DNA of 44,060 nt from assembly GCA_029338875.1 (NCBI GenBank), contig JAQYBF010000115.1:1-44060 (forward strand). Reading direction: 5' to 3'. The DNA is from Lachnospiraceae bacterium (lineage in GTDB: Bacteria; Bacillota; Clostridia; Lachnospirales; Lachnospiraceae). The translations under genes and the position numbers were made by a program. This document shows, piece by piece, positions 17,830 to 27,440 of this stretch. Below the pieces are notes generated by a model. The model saw nothing but the letters and a program-made list of their open reading frames with translations, ran no database searches and was not told the origin of the DNA. Numbering within the stretch: position 1 is the stretch's first letter; each line of letters begins with the position of its first letter.

Positions 17830-19740
17830 TCACACGATTCTCCGGAAGAGCTTATCGAGCTCTTCTCTCCGGACGGCGATCATGGTCGGCCGGCCGTGAG
17901 GACAATGGAAAGGCTCCTTGGCTTCGAGCATTTCCCGAATCAGCTCCTCTGCCTCCATACGGGAGATGGTCTGATTTCCCTTGATCGAGGCCTTGCAGGC
18001 CATGGACGCGATCTTTTCCTGAATGATGGCCGGCGTATCATGGCTGCTGAATTCCGACATGGAGGCAACCATGCTTAGAAAAAGGGTCTTCGGATCCACA
18101 TCGGGCAGATTGGCCGGAAGGCCGGTCAGCTTATATTCCTTTCCGCCGAAGGGCTCAAAGCGGAATCCCATGGTTTCAAACTCTTCCCGGTATTTCTCCA
18201 GCCCCTCGATTTCATTGGCCTCCAGGGTGACAATGGCCGGAGGAAGAATCATCTGGGAGCTGACGGAGCTTTCCTTCAGCTCCTTCATCATCCGCTCATA
18301 ATTGACCTTTTCATGGGCGGCATGCTGGTCAATAATATAGACCTTTCCCTGGTATTCGATAATCCAGTAGGTGGAGAAGATCTGTCCGACCAGGTTGAAA
18401 TAGGGCCGGTTCTCCTCTGTGAAAAAGGTCATCTGCCCCTTTTCTCCCAGACCCGGCTCTCCCTTTTCTACAGATTGATCCGGATGGGGACAGGAGGAGT
18501 TCGTGGACTCTGCAGGTTCAGCCGGAGCCTGCCCGGTGAAATCAAATTTCCCATGTTCCCGGAATTCGCCGGGCTGATAAAAGTCCGATGGCAGGTCCTT
18601 TCTTAAGGACTCGGCCTTTTCGGTCTGCTGCTCTTTCACTTCCTTCAGCCGCTTTTCCTCGAAGGGCTCGGCCGTCATTTCATGGTCGATGGCCGGCTCC
18701 TCTGCCTTCTTTGATTCGTCCTCCAGCCGGACATCCTGGATGTCTTCTCTTCGGATCAGACGCTCATGGACAGTTTCGGAAAGGCGGCTGTAGATCTCCT
18801 TTCCGTGGTCCATGCGGACTTCTCTTTTCGATGGATGGACATTGAAGTCGACACTTCCGTCCGGGAAGGTAAAAAAGAGAACCAGGAAAGGAAACTGGTG
18901 CTGCATGAGAAAGCCGTGATAGCCGTCCTCGACTGCCCGGGACAGGATCTTATCCGTGACCATGCGGCCGTTGATGAAGAAATTCTCAAAATTCCGGTTG
19001 CCGCGGTTGATCGTGTACTTTCCCAGGTAGCCCCGGACTGTATAGTAGTCATTTTCGTCGTGAAATTCCAGGAGATTTCTGCTGATTTCTCTTCCGAAGA
19101 CGGAAAAAACAGTATCTTCTGTCTTACTGTTTCCGCTGGTCTGCAGCTTGTCTCTTCCGTTGCTTCTGAAATGGAAGGATATCTCCGGATGGGACAGGGC
19201 CAGGTGCTCGATCAGGGTCTGGATTTCATTGGCCTCGGTCTGATCGGATTTTAGGAATTTCTTTCTGGCAGGTGTGTTGTAGAAAAGATGGCGGACAATA
19301 AAAGTCGTTCCGTCCGGTGTTCCGATATCCTTCAGTTCTCCGTCGATTCCGCCGTCAATGGTGAAATAGGAACCGACCTCTTCCTCCCTGCATTTGGTCA
19401 GAAGCTCGACCTCAGAGACTGCTGCGATGGAGGCCAGGGCCTCTCCGCGGAAGCCCAGGGAATGAATCCGGTCGAGATCCTCTGCTGTATTCAGCTTACT
19501 TGTGGCATGCCGCAGAAAGGCAGTTGTGATCTCTCCTCTGGGGATTCCGATTCCGTTATCAGTGACCCGGATCAGGCTGCTGCCTCCGCTCTGGATTTCG
19601 ACCGAAATGGCGGAAGCCTTTGCATCGATCGAATTCTCGATCAGCTCCTTTACGACGGAAGCCGGACGCTCAATGACCTCTCCGGCTGCAATTTTATCGA
19701 TTGTCTCCTTGGGAAGGACATGAATCGTGTTTCTTACCAT
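17830..19740 (-). CDS. mutL: DNA mismatch repair endonuclease MutL
   Basis: Mismatch-repair partner of MutS. The N-terminal GHKL ATPase motifs (AAGEVIERPASVVKELIENSIDA, DNGIGI, GFRGEAL, TPARKKFLK) are intact. A variable acidic linker (about residues 340-430) leads to the C-terminal dimerisation domain. This carries the metal-dependent endonuclease motif DQHAAHEKVNYE plus ACKASIK and CPHGRPT, so it is the nicking type found in bacteria lacking MutH. It overlaps the mutS stop by 7 bp, with AAGGTG 8 nt before the ATG. Confidence 0.97.
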   Translation of the reverse strand: MVRNTIHVLPKETIDKIAAGEVIERPASVVKELIENSIDAKASAISVEIQSGGSSLIRVTDNGIGIPRGEITTAFLRHATSKLNTAEDLDRIHSLGFRGEALASIAAVSEVELLTKCREEEVGSYFTIDGGIDGELKDIGTPDGTTFIVRHLFYNTPARKKFLKSDQTEANEIQTLIEHLALSHPEISFHFRSNGRDKLQTSGNSKTEDTVFSVFGREISRNLLEFHDENDYYTVRGYLGKYTINRGNRNFENFFINGRMVTDKILSRAVEDGYHGFLMQHQFPFLVLFFTFPDGSVDFNVHPSKREVRMDHGKEIYSRLSETVHERLIRREDIQDVRLEDESKKAEEPAIDHEMTAEPFEEKRLKEVKEQQTEKAESLRKDLPSDFYQPGEFREHGKFDFTGQAPAEPAESTNSSCPHPDQSVEKGEPGLGEKGQMTFFTEENRPYFNLVGQIFSTYWIIEYQGKVYIIDQHAAHEKVNYERMMKELKESSVSSQMILPPAIVTLEANEIEGLEKYREEFETMGFRFEPFGGKEYKLTGLPANLPDVDPKTLFLSMVASMSEFSSHDTPAIIQEKIASMACKASIKGNQTISRMEAEELIREMLEAKEPFHCPHGRPTMIAVRREELDKLFRRIV

Positions 19741-22403
19741 CTGTTATTCACCTTGTTCTGTATGCGGTATAGCTGGTTCATGGCTTCAATCGGCGTCATA
19801 TGGCTGATGTCCAGTTCCCGGATTTCCTGAATGATGTCATTGTCGGTTTCCGTAGTGATAAAGGACATCTGTCTGGAATCGAAGTCGTTATCCTCTTCCC
19901 TGTCCTTTTTCGCTTTCTTCTGACTGCCGGAAGCAATGGTCTCCGCGATCTGCGACAGGTCGTTGGAAGCCAGCTGCTCCTGGAGCTCTCTGGCCCGGTC
20001 AATGACGGCTTCCGGAAGGCCTGCCAGCTTTGCAACCTCAATGCCATAGCTTTGGTCGGCACCGCCCTTCACAATCTTTCGAAGAAAGACGATTCCGTCC
20101 TTTCCCTCCCTGACGGCTGAGCAGTAGTTGTGAACGCCGGACAGCTTGCCTTCGAGCTCGGTCAACTCATGATAATGGGTGGCAAAGAGGGTCTTGGCAC
20201 CTATAAGCCTTGGATTTGCCACATATTCAACGACAGCCCAGGCAATGCTTAAGCCGTCAAAGGTGGAGGTTCCTCTGCCGATCTCGTCAAGAATCAGAAG
20301 AGAATCCTTAGTCGCATTCTTTAATATATTGGCGACCTCGTTCATCTCCACCATGAAGGTGGACTGGCCGCTGGCCAGATCATCGGAGGCACCGACCCGG
20401 GTAAAGATCCGGTCAACGATACTGATATCCGCGGATTCCGCCGGGACAAAGGCTCCGATCTGGGCCATGAGAACGATCAGGGCGGTCTGCCTCATATAGG
20501 TCGATTTTCCGGCCATGTTGGGACCTGTGATGATGGCTACCCGGTGGTCCTTGGTATCGAGAAGAGTATCGTTATCGATAAAGGACCCTTCCGGAATCAT
20601 TTTTTCAATGACCGGGTGACGGCCCTTCTTGATCTTTAAGCTTCCATTGGTATTGATGGAAGGTCTGACATAGTGATTCCGGTCTGCAGTATAGGCCAGG
20701 GAAAGAAGAACATCCAGTGAGGAAATGGCCTTGGCCGTTCCCTGGATCCGTTTGATTTCCTGACCGATCTGATCCAGGATCTCGAGATAGAGCTGATTTT
20801 CGAGATGGGTCAGCCGGTCCTCGGATCCCAGAATCTTATCCTCCATTTCCTTTAACTCACTGGTATAAAAGCGCTCCGCGTTGGTCAGGGTCTGCTTCCG
20901 GATATAGCGGTCCGGTACCAGATCCTTGTAGGAGTTCGTAACCTCGATAAAATAGCCGAAGACCTTGTTGTAGCGTATCCGGAGATTCTTGATACCGGTG
21001 GCTTCTCTTTCCTTTTCCTCGAGATTGGCCAGCCACTCCTTGCCGTTGGTCTTCATATCCCGGAGTTCGTCGATGTCCTTTCGAAAACCGGTCTTGAATA
21101 TGCCTCCGTCATGGACGGAAACCGGGGGATCGTCATCGATGGCGGAGTCAATGAGACTGTAGAGATCTGTCAGGGGATCCAGCTTTTCGTTTAAGTCGTG
21201 AAGGAGACTGGCATGCATTAAGGACAGGGTCTGCTTTAAGGCCGGAAGAAGCTGAATGGAGCTCTTGAAGGCGATCAGGTCTCTGGGATTGGCGGTTTTA
21301 TAGGTGATTCTGGTCAGGAGCCGTTCCAGGTCATAGACCGGAGACAGATACTCTCTCATCTCTTCCCGGTCCGAGGGGGAGGAAACAAATTCCTCGACTG
21401 CATCCAGCCGCCGCTCGATCTCTTCCTTCTTCCGCAGGGGCTGCTCGATATCCTGGCGGAGCTTCCGGGCGCCCATGGCGGTCATGGTGTGGTCGAGAAC
21501 CCAGAGAAGGGTTCCCCGCTTCTCCTTGTCCCTTAAGGTTTCAGTCAGTTCCAGGTTCCGCCGGCTGCTGCTGTCGATCATCATGTAATTCGAATCCTGA
21601 TAGACCTGGATCTGGGTTATATTTATGAGATCGGACTTCTGGGTCTCCTTCAGATACTGAAGGGCGGCGCCTGCAGCCACGGTTCCGATGCCATGGTCTT
21701 CGAGATCCAGACTTTTTAAGGAGGAGACATGGAAATGCCTTGTCAGCAGCCGGTGGGCCAGACCGTCCTCAAAATAGTAATTGTCGAGAACGGAGACTGC
21801 GATATGCATATGGTTCTTCAGCTCGTCCAGGTCCACGCCAGAGATCTGGAAAGCCTCGTTGCAGATGATTTCGGAAGGCTTGTAGCGGTTGAGCTCGTTC
21901 ATGAAGGCACGGAGACTGCTTTCTTCCGTGACATAGAAGTCGCCGGTAGAAATATCGGTCACGGCGATACCGAAGCGGTCGGAGACGAAGGCGATGCTCA
22001 TCAGAAAGTTATTCTTGGTCTCGTCAAGGGAGGCTGCATCGATATTGGTACCGGGAGTGACAACCCGGATGATGCCCCGCTTCACAATGCCCTTGGCGGT
22101 CTTCGGATCCTCCAGCTGCTCGCAGATGGCAACCTTGTAGCCCTTGTTGACCAGGCGGGTCAGGTAGGACTCGGCGGCATGATAGGGAATGCCGCACATG
22201 GGAGCGCGTTCCGGAAGGCCGCAGTTTTTACCGGTCAGGGTGAGCTCCAGTTCCTTCGAGGCTGTAATGGCATCATCGAAGAACATCTCATAGAAATCTC
22301 CCAGCCGGTAGAAAAGAATGCTGTCCCGGTTCTCTTTCTTCATGCGGATGTAATGCTGCATCATGGGAGATACATCATCAATGTTAATATCGTCAATCGT
22401 CAT
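19734..22403 (-). CDS. mutS: DNA mismatch repair ATPase MutS
   Basis: Mismatch recognition protein. The N-terminal mismatch-binding motif (GDFYEMFFDDA) is present, along with the connector, lever and clamp regions and the C-terminal ABC-type ATPase. The latter has Walker A GPNMAGKS (Lys633), the signature region with ASDDLASGQSTFMVEM, and Walker B LLILDEIGRGTSTFDG. Length of 889 aa is usual for MutS1. The C-terminal ~90 residues include the HTH ending MTPIEAMNQLYRIQNK. It follows the FAD oxidoreductase gene after a 117-bp gap that contains a strong hairpin. Confidence 0.97.
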   Translation of the reverse strand: MTIDDINIDDVSPMMQHYIRMKKENRDSILFYRLGDFYEMFFDDAITASKELELTLTGKNCGLPERAPMCGIPYHAAESYLTRLVNKGYKVAICEQLEDPKTAKGIVKRGIIRVVTPGTNIDAASLDETKNNFLMSIAFVSDRFGIAVTDISTGDFYVTEESSLRAFMNELNRYKPSEIICNEAFQISGVDLDELKNHMHIAVSVLDNYYFEDGLAHRLLTRHFHVSSLKSLDLEDHGIGTVAAGAALQYLKETQKSDLINITQIQVYQDSNYMMIDSSSRRNLELTETLRDKEKRGTLLWVLDHTMTAMGARKLRQDIEQPLRKKEEIERRLDAVEEFVSSPSDREEMREYLSPVYDLERLLTRITYKTANPRDLIAFKSSIQLLPALKQTLSLMHASLLHDLNEKLDPLTDLYSLIDSAIDDDPPVSVHDGGIFKTGFRKDIDELRDMKTNGKEWLANLEEKEREATGIKNLRIRYNKVFGYFIEVTNSYKDLVPDRYIRKQTLTNAERFYTSELKEMEDKILGSEDRLTHLENQLYLEILDQIGQEIKRIQGTAKAISSLDVLLSLAYTADRNHYVRPSINTNGSLKIKKGRHPVIEKMIPEGSFIDNDTLLDTKDHRVAIITGPNMAGKSTYMRQTALIVLMAQIGAFVPAESADISIVDRIFTRVGASDDLASGQSTFMVEMNEVANILKNATKDSLLILDEIGRGTSTFDGLSIAWAVVEYVANPRLIGAKTLFATHYHELTELEGKLSGVHNYCSAVREGKDGIVFLRKIVKGGADQSYGIEVAKLAGLPEAVIDRARELQEQLASNDLSQIAETIASGSQKKAKKDREEDNDFDSRQMSFITTETDNDIIQEIRELDISHMTPIEAMNQLYRIQNKVNNRW

Positions 22404-22450
22404 GACTGTTTCCTTTGAATTTTTTATTTCTCTATTTCTGGCTGAGATCC

Positions 22451-22472
22451 CTGACAGAAGAAAATCTGTCAG
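22451..22472 (-). other. Hairpin upstream of mutS
   Basis: CTGACAGA and TCTGTCAG form a perfect 8-bp stem around a 6-nt A/G loop in the gap between the FAD oxidoreductase gene and mutS. No U-tract follows on either strand, so a simple terminator is not supported; it could be an attenuating or mRNA-stabilising structure. Confidence 0.4.
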
Positions 22473-22520
22473 TCAGATGATAAGGATCCTTCAAAAATTC
22501 CGATTCAGACCTCTTACAGG

Positions 22521-24179
22521 TCATTCGGAATAGCGCAGGATTACCTTCTCGGCCATCTTCATGCCGTCCATGGCGGCGGACATGATGCCGCCGGCATAGC
22601 CGCAGCCCTCTCCGCAGGGATAGAGACCTGCAATTGAGGTCTGTCCGTCTTCCTTCCTCTCCAGGCGGATGGGTGAGGAAGTCCGGCTTTCCACGCCGGA
22701 AAGAATGGCATCCGGCCGGTTGAAGCCGTGGATCTTCCTGTCAAAGATCTCCATACCGGTAAGGAAGGATTCCTCAATCTCCGGAGAGAAAATGCCGCGG
22801 AGATTGGTGAGCTCTGTCTGTCCTCTGCTGACGGACCCGAAATCGCCGTAGCTTTCGGATTTGACGCCCTGGCGGAAATCCGACAGGAGCTGCTGGGGGA
22901 TTTTTCCGTCGGCCAGCCGGTAGGCCCTGATCTCAAGCTTCTTCTGATATTCGATGGCGGCCATGGGATCATCGAGTGAATATTCCCTCTCTCCGACCGA
23001 TACAATAATGGCAGAGTTGCAGTTCTTGGAATCCCGGGCTGCATAGCTCATGCCGTTGACCAGGAGCTGTCCCTCCTCGGAGGAGGAATTTTCGACGAAG
23101 CCGCCCGGACACATGCAGAAGGAATAGACACCTCTGCCGTTTTTCAGATTTGCGGCCAGCTTATAGGAAGCTGCCGGAAGCTTTTCGTCCAGCATACCGT
23201 ACTGGTGGAGATTGAGCCAGTCCTGGGGATGTTCGACACGGAAGCCGACGGCAAACTGCTTGGCCTTCATGGGAAGATTTTTTCCATAGAGCATATGGAA
23301 GGTGTCCCTGGCGCTGTGCCCCATGGCAAGGATCAGATCGCTGCAGGGAAATTCTTCTATGATTTCCTGCGCTTCGCTGCCGTTTTCAGACGGACAGATC
23401 CGGCGGGCTGTCTTTATGGAGACAAGAGCCCCGTCCTTTTCTGTAAAATCGATGAAACGCGTCCGGAAGCGGACCTCGCCGCCGAGAGCCTGAATTTCTT
23501 TTCGAATATTGGTCACGACAGAAACCAGCTGATCGGTTCCGACATGGGGCTTCGGATCATAGAGGATTTCCGGATCTGCACCGGCCTTCACGAAGGTTTC
23601 GAGGACAAAGCGGTTCCTTCCCTCCCGATCATGGACCTGGGTATTGAGCTTGCCGTCGGAAAAGGCACCGGCACCGCCCTCTCCGAACTGAACGTTCGAT
23701 TCAGGGTCCAGCTTTCCGCTTTCGAAGAATTTCTCCACATCCTTAGACCGCTGATCAATCGAATTTCCTCGTTCGATCAGAATCGGGCAGAGGCCGCATC
23801 TCGAAAGGACCAGAGCCGCAAAGAGGCCCGCGGGTCCTGCGCCGACGATGACGGGCCGGAGAGCTGGCTTCTTCCCCGGTACCTTGATCTGATAGACAAT
23901 TCTCTTATATTCCCGGATCTGGATACCGCCCCGCCTGTTCTTTTCGCCGTAACGCCTGATCAGAGCTTCTTCTTTCTTTGAATCCAGCTCCAGAATCAGA
24001 GAATAAATGAAGACCAGGTCCGGCTTCTTCCGGGCATCGATGGACCGCTTCAGGATGTCGAAGCTTCTGATTTCCGATGGCTCGATATGAAGCTTTTTTT
24101 TCAGAATTCCCAGAAGATCCTTCTTCGGATCGGAAGAAAGGTCTTGAAAGGGAATTTTTACTTCCAGTATTTCGATCAT
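22521..24179 (-). CDS. FAD-dependent oxidoreductase (COG2509 type)
   Basis: Predicted flavoprotein dehydrogenase of unknown substrate. An N-terminal extension of about 105 residues precedes the dinucleotide-binding motif VIVGAGPAGLFAALVLSRCG. Further family features are the segment SNVQFGEGGAGAFSDGKLNT, the KPHVGTDQL stretch and a C-terminal GEGCGYAGGIMSAAMDG that closes the FAD site. At 552 aa it matches the uncharacterised FAD-dependent protein common in clostridial genomes. Its ATG overlaps the preceding flavoprotein gene by 4 bp, so the two are likely made together. The reaction cannot be deduced. Confidence 0.85.
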   Translation of the reverse strand: MIEILEVKIPFQDLSSDPKKDLLGILKKKLHIEPSEIRSFDILKRSIDARKKPDLVFIYSLILELDSKKEEALIRRYGEKNRRGGIQIREYKRIVYQIKVPGKKPALRPVIVGAGPAGLFAALVLSRCGLCPILIERGNSIDQRSKDVEKFFESGKLDPESNVQFGEGGAGAFSDGKLNTQVHDREGRNRFVLETFVKAGADPEILYDPKPHVGTDQLVSVVTNIRKEIQALGGEVRFRTRFIDFTEKDGALVSIKTARRICPSENGSEAQEIIEEFPCSDLILAMGHSARDTFHMLYGKNLPMKAKQFAVGFRVEHPQDWLNLHQYGMLDEKLPAASYKLAANLKNGRGVYSFCMCPGGFVENSSSEEGQLLVNGMSYAARDSKNCNSAIIVSVGEREYSLDDPMAAIEYQKKLEIRAYRLADGKIPQQLLSDFRQGVKSESYGDFGSVSRGQTELTNLRGIFSPEIEESFLTGMEIFDRKIHGFNRPDAILSGVESRTSSPIRLERKEDGQTSIAGLYPCGEGCGYAGGIMSAAMDGMKMAEKVILRYSE

Positions 24180-25543
24180 GATTTTACTTTCTTTTCATTT
24201 GATTTTCCAAATCCTGCCAGATGGCCGCTGGTCCAGGCCCACTGCAGATTATAGCCTCCGCAGAAGCCGTTGACGTTCACAATTTCTCCTGCGAAATAGA
24301 GACCGGGACAGAGACGGGACTCCATGGTTTCAGGGTGAATCTCGGACAGAAGAACGCCTCCCCGGGTCGTCTGGGCCTGGGAAAAATTCTCATAGCCATT
24401 GATCGAAAAGGTGAGATCCTTCAAAGCTTCTGCAATATCTGCTGTAAGTGATTTCTTTCTGGACCGGTCTTCTGCAGCAGCTGTTTTCAAGGAAGATTTC
24501 CCCGGAGAAGATGCCTGAGAGGTAATCTCCCCGGAGAATAGATCCCGGACCTTTATCCTTCCCAGCCCCAGTCTTTTCAGAACATGGTTTGACAGAGACT
24601 TTTGAAGGAGGCCGGATAATAAAATGGATAGATCCATGTCCGGATCCGCATTTTCGCACAGCCTTAGAAGATACCGGGCCAGATCTTCTGCTGTCAGATC
24701 CGGAAAGAAATCGCAGTGGATCCTTGGCTTCTCTCCCTCTTTTATCAGAGGAACCGCTTCCATACTGAGCTGAAAAATAGCAATGCCTGACAGGCCTGTC
24801 TTCGTAAACTGAAGTTCTCCGGACGAGGAAAGAATCTTCTGCCCCGAAGACTCCAGCCAGAAGGATCCGGACTGGCGGACCCCGAAAAGATCGGAATCGT
24901 AATTTTCAACCTTCAGGGGTGTCAGGGCCGGCAGAGGCTCATCAATAGAATGGCCTAACTTTTTCAGATAGTAATAGCCGTCACCGTTGGAGCCGGTTTT
25001 CGGATAGGAAGCGCCTCCCATGGCCATAATGACCCGGCGGCCGTAAAGCCCAGATGTGGCTTTGGATCTGTTCTTAGCCGTCAGATCCAGGAGGCGGACC
25101 CGGAATCCGTTTTCTGTCTTTTCAATGCCCTTGACCTGGCGGTTTCTAAGGATTGTACAGGCTCCTCTGTCCTTTTTTTCAAGCTCTGCAGTCAAAAGAG
25201 AGACCACGGCAGAGGCCTGGAAGGAAGCCGGATAATATCCCTCATTCTTTAAAACCGGATAAATTCCCAGGGAGGAAAAATCCCGCAGAGTCTCTTCGAC
25301 TCCGTAGAGATTCAGACTTTTCTCCAGTGCCTCTGGATCATCGGTCCGGTAGTCTCTGGCGGAAACCGTCTGATGCGTGAAATTGCAGCGGCCGTTTCCG
25401 GTCAGGGAAAGCTTTTTCCCTAAATATTCGGTTTTCTCGATCAGGACTACGCTCTGTCCGGCCCGAACAGCGGTCAGAGCACTGTAGAGCCCTGCGGCGC
25501 CGCCGCCCAGAATCAGAGTGTCACAAACTGTGCCTTGATTCAT
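24176..25543 (-). CDS. HI0933/YhiN-family flavoprotein
   Basis: FAD-binding protein of the HI0933 family, often annotated as aminoacetone oxidase or NAD(P)/FAD-dependent oxidoreductase; the physiological substrate is uncertain. The diagnostic sequence is the N-terminal LILGGGAAGLYSALTAVRAG followed by GKKLSLTGNGRCNFTH. The C-terminal FAD-closing segment is GFCGGYNLQWAWTSGHLAG. Length of 455 aa is slightly above the usual ~410. It is coupled to the second flavoprotein gene by a 4-bp overlap and lies 133 bp downstream of the flippase gene; that gap holds a 32-bp tandem repeat. Confidence 0.88.
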   Translation of the reverse strand: MNQGTVCDTLILGGGAAGLYSALTAVRAGQSVVLIEKTEYLGKKLSLTGNGRCNFTHQTVSARDYRTDDPEALEKSLNLYGVEETLRDFSSLGIYPVLKNEGYYPASFQASAVVSLLTAELEKKDRGACTILRNRQVKGIEKTENGFRVRLLDLTAKNRSKATSGLYGRRVIMAMGGASYPKTGSNGDGYYYLKKLGHSIDEPLPALTPLKVENYDSDLFGVRQSGSFWLESSGQKILSSSGELQFTKTGLSGIAIFQLSMEAVPLIKEGEKPRIHCDFFPDLTAEDLARYLLRLCENADPDMDLSILLSGLLQKSLSNHVLKRLGLGRIKVRDLFSGEITSQASSPGKSSLKTAAAEDRSRKKSLTADIAEALKDLTFSINGYENFSQAQTTRGGVLLSEIHPETMESRLCPGLYFAGEIVNVNGFCGGYNLQWAWTSGHLAGFGKSNEKKVKS

Positions 25544-25573
25544 CTAAGCTCCTTTCCCGGTTTCTGATTTCTT

Positions 25574-25658
25574 CAGGCAGAAAATTTCTGCCGCTGGCTA
25601 TTTTTCAGACAGAGAATTTCTGCCGCAGGCTGTTTCTCAGGCAGACCTCTTCTGCCGG
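25574..25658. repeat. Three tandem 32-bp hairpin-forming repeats
   Basis: Units begin at 25574, 25606 and 25638 with an exact 32-bp period; the third is partial. Each starts CAGGCAGA or CAGACAGA and contains an inverted repeat, perfect in the first unit (GGCAGAAA / TTTCTGCC) and imperfect in the others. The array fills most of the 133-bp gap between the flippase and the HI0933-family gene. No U-tract follows, so a terminator role is not clear. Confidence 0.8.
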
Positions 25659-25676
25659 AATTCCACACATTCCATC

Positions 25677-27335
25677 TTACGGGAAGAGATGCATCCTTCT
25701 GGCCAGGCGGCAGAGGGAATTTCCTTTTGGAAGACGCTTCAGCTCATTTTCAGTGATTCCGCCGGTCTTTAAAATGACTGCTGCATAGACAATGATTCCG
25801 ACAAGAATGGAAACCAGAGTGGCGATGGAATTTCTGCCGAGAACAGCAAAGAGAATGTGATAGGCGGCAAAAACAGCGGCTCCCATGACAACTGAGGAAA
25901 AGAGGGGAATCAGGAAGGTCTTTCCAACCTGATAGCGGGTCTTTGTGTATTTCCGCACGGCAATATTATTGAGAAAGGCCATGAGGAAACCGTCGAAAAT
26001 ATAGGCAATGACAACGGCAAAGATATTCATCCGGAAAACCAGAAGAAGGAAGGTCAGAAGTCCCATATGAGCGAAGAGCGTGATCAGGGAGACCTTGACA
26101 GGAATCCTCAGCTTGTTGATGCCCTGGAGCATGGAACTTGACAGGGAGGACAGCGAATAGAAAGGAACGCTGAGCGCACCGAGCGTCATAATCCTTGCCG
26201 ATGTGATATCGCCGTCTCCGAAGAGAAGCTGAATAATGGGCCCGGAGATTACCATCATGCCGACTGTGATCGGGAGAACAATGGCCATAATGAAGCGGGT
26301 CGTGGAATTGATCTTGCTTCGGATAGCCTTCCGGTCCTTCTGGGCATAGGATTCGGCCAGGGAAGGAACAATAGGGGATGCCAGAGAATTGGCAACGGTA
26401 ACCGGCAGATTCTGCACAACAATGAATTCCTGGCTGTAGGCCATCCACCAGAGGGAAATCTGAGTCGCACTGTATTTCTGAACGACAGCGATATTTTTAA
26501 AGACATACATCTCTGCAACGGAGGTGATGTTGTAGACAATGGCATTTAAGACCATGGGGAAAATCGTAGCCAGCATGATATAGAGAATCTGCTGATTGCT
26601 CTCGATCCTCTGGTTGGATCTGACTTTTCTTCTGTTCCGGCTCTTTAAGAAGGGAACCAAAAGGAAAAGAAGGAAAATCAATGCTGCGATGGCGCCGACA
26701 ACCGTACCCAGGGTACCGCCTGCCGCACCGTAGGCGGACGACATATGGGGCTGATTTAAAAGGGTTTCGACCTCATCGCCGTAGTGATAGAGCTCATAGG
26801 CGGCAAGGACAGAGACAACGGCATTTGCAATCTGCTCAATAATCTGGGAGACAGCGGTCGGAACCATGGTGTTAAAGCCCTGGAAAAATCCGCGGATGAC
26901 ACCGACAATGGATGTGACCAGAAGAACCGGAGCCAGAACCCTTAAGGCTGACGCAGCCATGGGTGTCTGAACGCTTGCTGCCAGAAAATCCGCTCCGAAA
27001 TAGAAAAGCAGGGACATGAAAAGCCCGACGCTTGTCATCAGAATCAGGGAGCCTTTAAAGATTCTTTTGGCATTCTCCGTCTCTCCGACGGCTTCCCGTT
27101 CGGAAATCATTTTGGAAATGGCAGTCGGAACACTGTAGGTTGAGATAACAAGAAGGATACTGTAGATGGAATAAGCGGTTCCGTAGTAATCCATACCGAC
27201 TTTTCCGACGATTCGTGTCAGAGGAAAACGGTAGCACAGGCCGATCAGGCGGCTGACAAAGGACGTGACTACGAGAATCGATCCTTGTACCAATATCGAG
27301 TTTGAACTGCTTTTCTTATTTTCTGCTGCTGCCAT
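25677..27335 (-). CDS. SpoVB/MurJ-like polysaccharide flippase (MOP superfamily)
   Basis: Polytopic membrane protein of the polysaccharide/lipid-linked precursor exporter family, about 14 membrane spans in 552 aa. The N-terminal GSILVVTSFVSRLIGLCYRFPLTRIVG and the MDYYGTAYSIYSILLVISTYSVPTAISKMISER region match SpoVB/MurJ-type proteins of Firmicutes. Its cargo could be lipid II or another undecaprenyl-linked sugar; the sequence does not decide. I chose the ATG at 27335 rather than an in-frame TTG at 27350; neither has a strong ribosome site. It is first in the unit behind the promoter at 27395-27423. Confidence 0.87.
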   Translation of the reverse strand: MAAAENKKSSSNSILVQGSILVVTSFVSRLIGLCYRFPLTRIVGKVGMDYYGTAYSIYSILLVISTYSVPTAISKMISEREAVGETENAKRIFKGSLILMTSVGLFMSLLFYFGADFLAASVQTPMAASALRVLAPVLLVTSIVGVIRGFFQGFNTMVPTAVSQIIEQIANAVVSVLAAYELYHYGDEVETLLNQPHMSSAYGAAGGTLGTVVGAIAALIFLLFLLVPFLKSRNRRKVRSNQRIESNQQILYIMLATIFPMVLNAIVYNITSVAEMYVFKNIAVVQKYSATQISLWWMAYSQEFIVVQNLPVTVANSLASPIVPSLAESYAQKDRKAIRSKINSTTRFIMAIVLPITVGMMVISGPIIQLLFGDGDITSARIMTLGALSVPFYSLSSLSSSMLQGINKLRIPVKVSLITLFAHMGLLTFLLLVFRMNIFAVVIAYIFDGFLMAFLNNIAVRKYTKTRYQVGKTFLIPLFSSVVMGAAVFAAYHILFAVLGRNSIATLVSILVGIIVYAAVILKTGGITENELKRLPKGNSLCRLARRMHLFP

Positions 27336-27394
27336 CTTCTTTTTTCTCAATTCTTTTTAAATAACTGTTTAATCGATGATTTTTCCCGTTCGTA

Positions 27395-27423
27395 ATTATG
27401 TTGTTAAATCCTTCCGATGTCAA
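27395..27423 (-). promoter_or_regulatory. Strong sigma-A type promoter for the flippase operon
   Basis: A perfect TTGACA (minus strand, 27418-27423) and CATAAT (27395-27400, 5 of 6) are exactly 17 bp apart in the gap between the DUF3048 gene and the flippase gene, giving a leader of about 50 nt. It is the closest consensus match in the window. Confidence 0.75.
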
Positions 27424-27440
27424 ATGGATCGGTCCGGAAT

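Noticed and set aside
25574-25658. CRISPR array
   Set aside because: The 32-bp units are directly adjacent with no unique spacers between them, and no cas gene is in the window.
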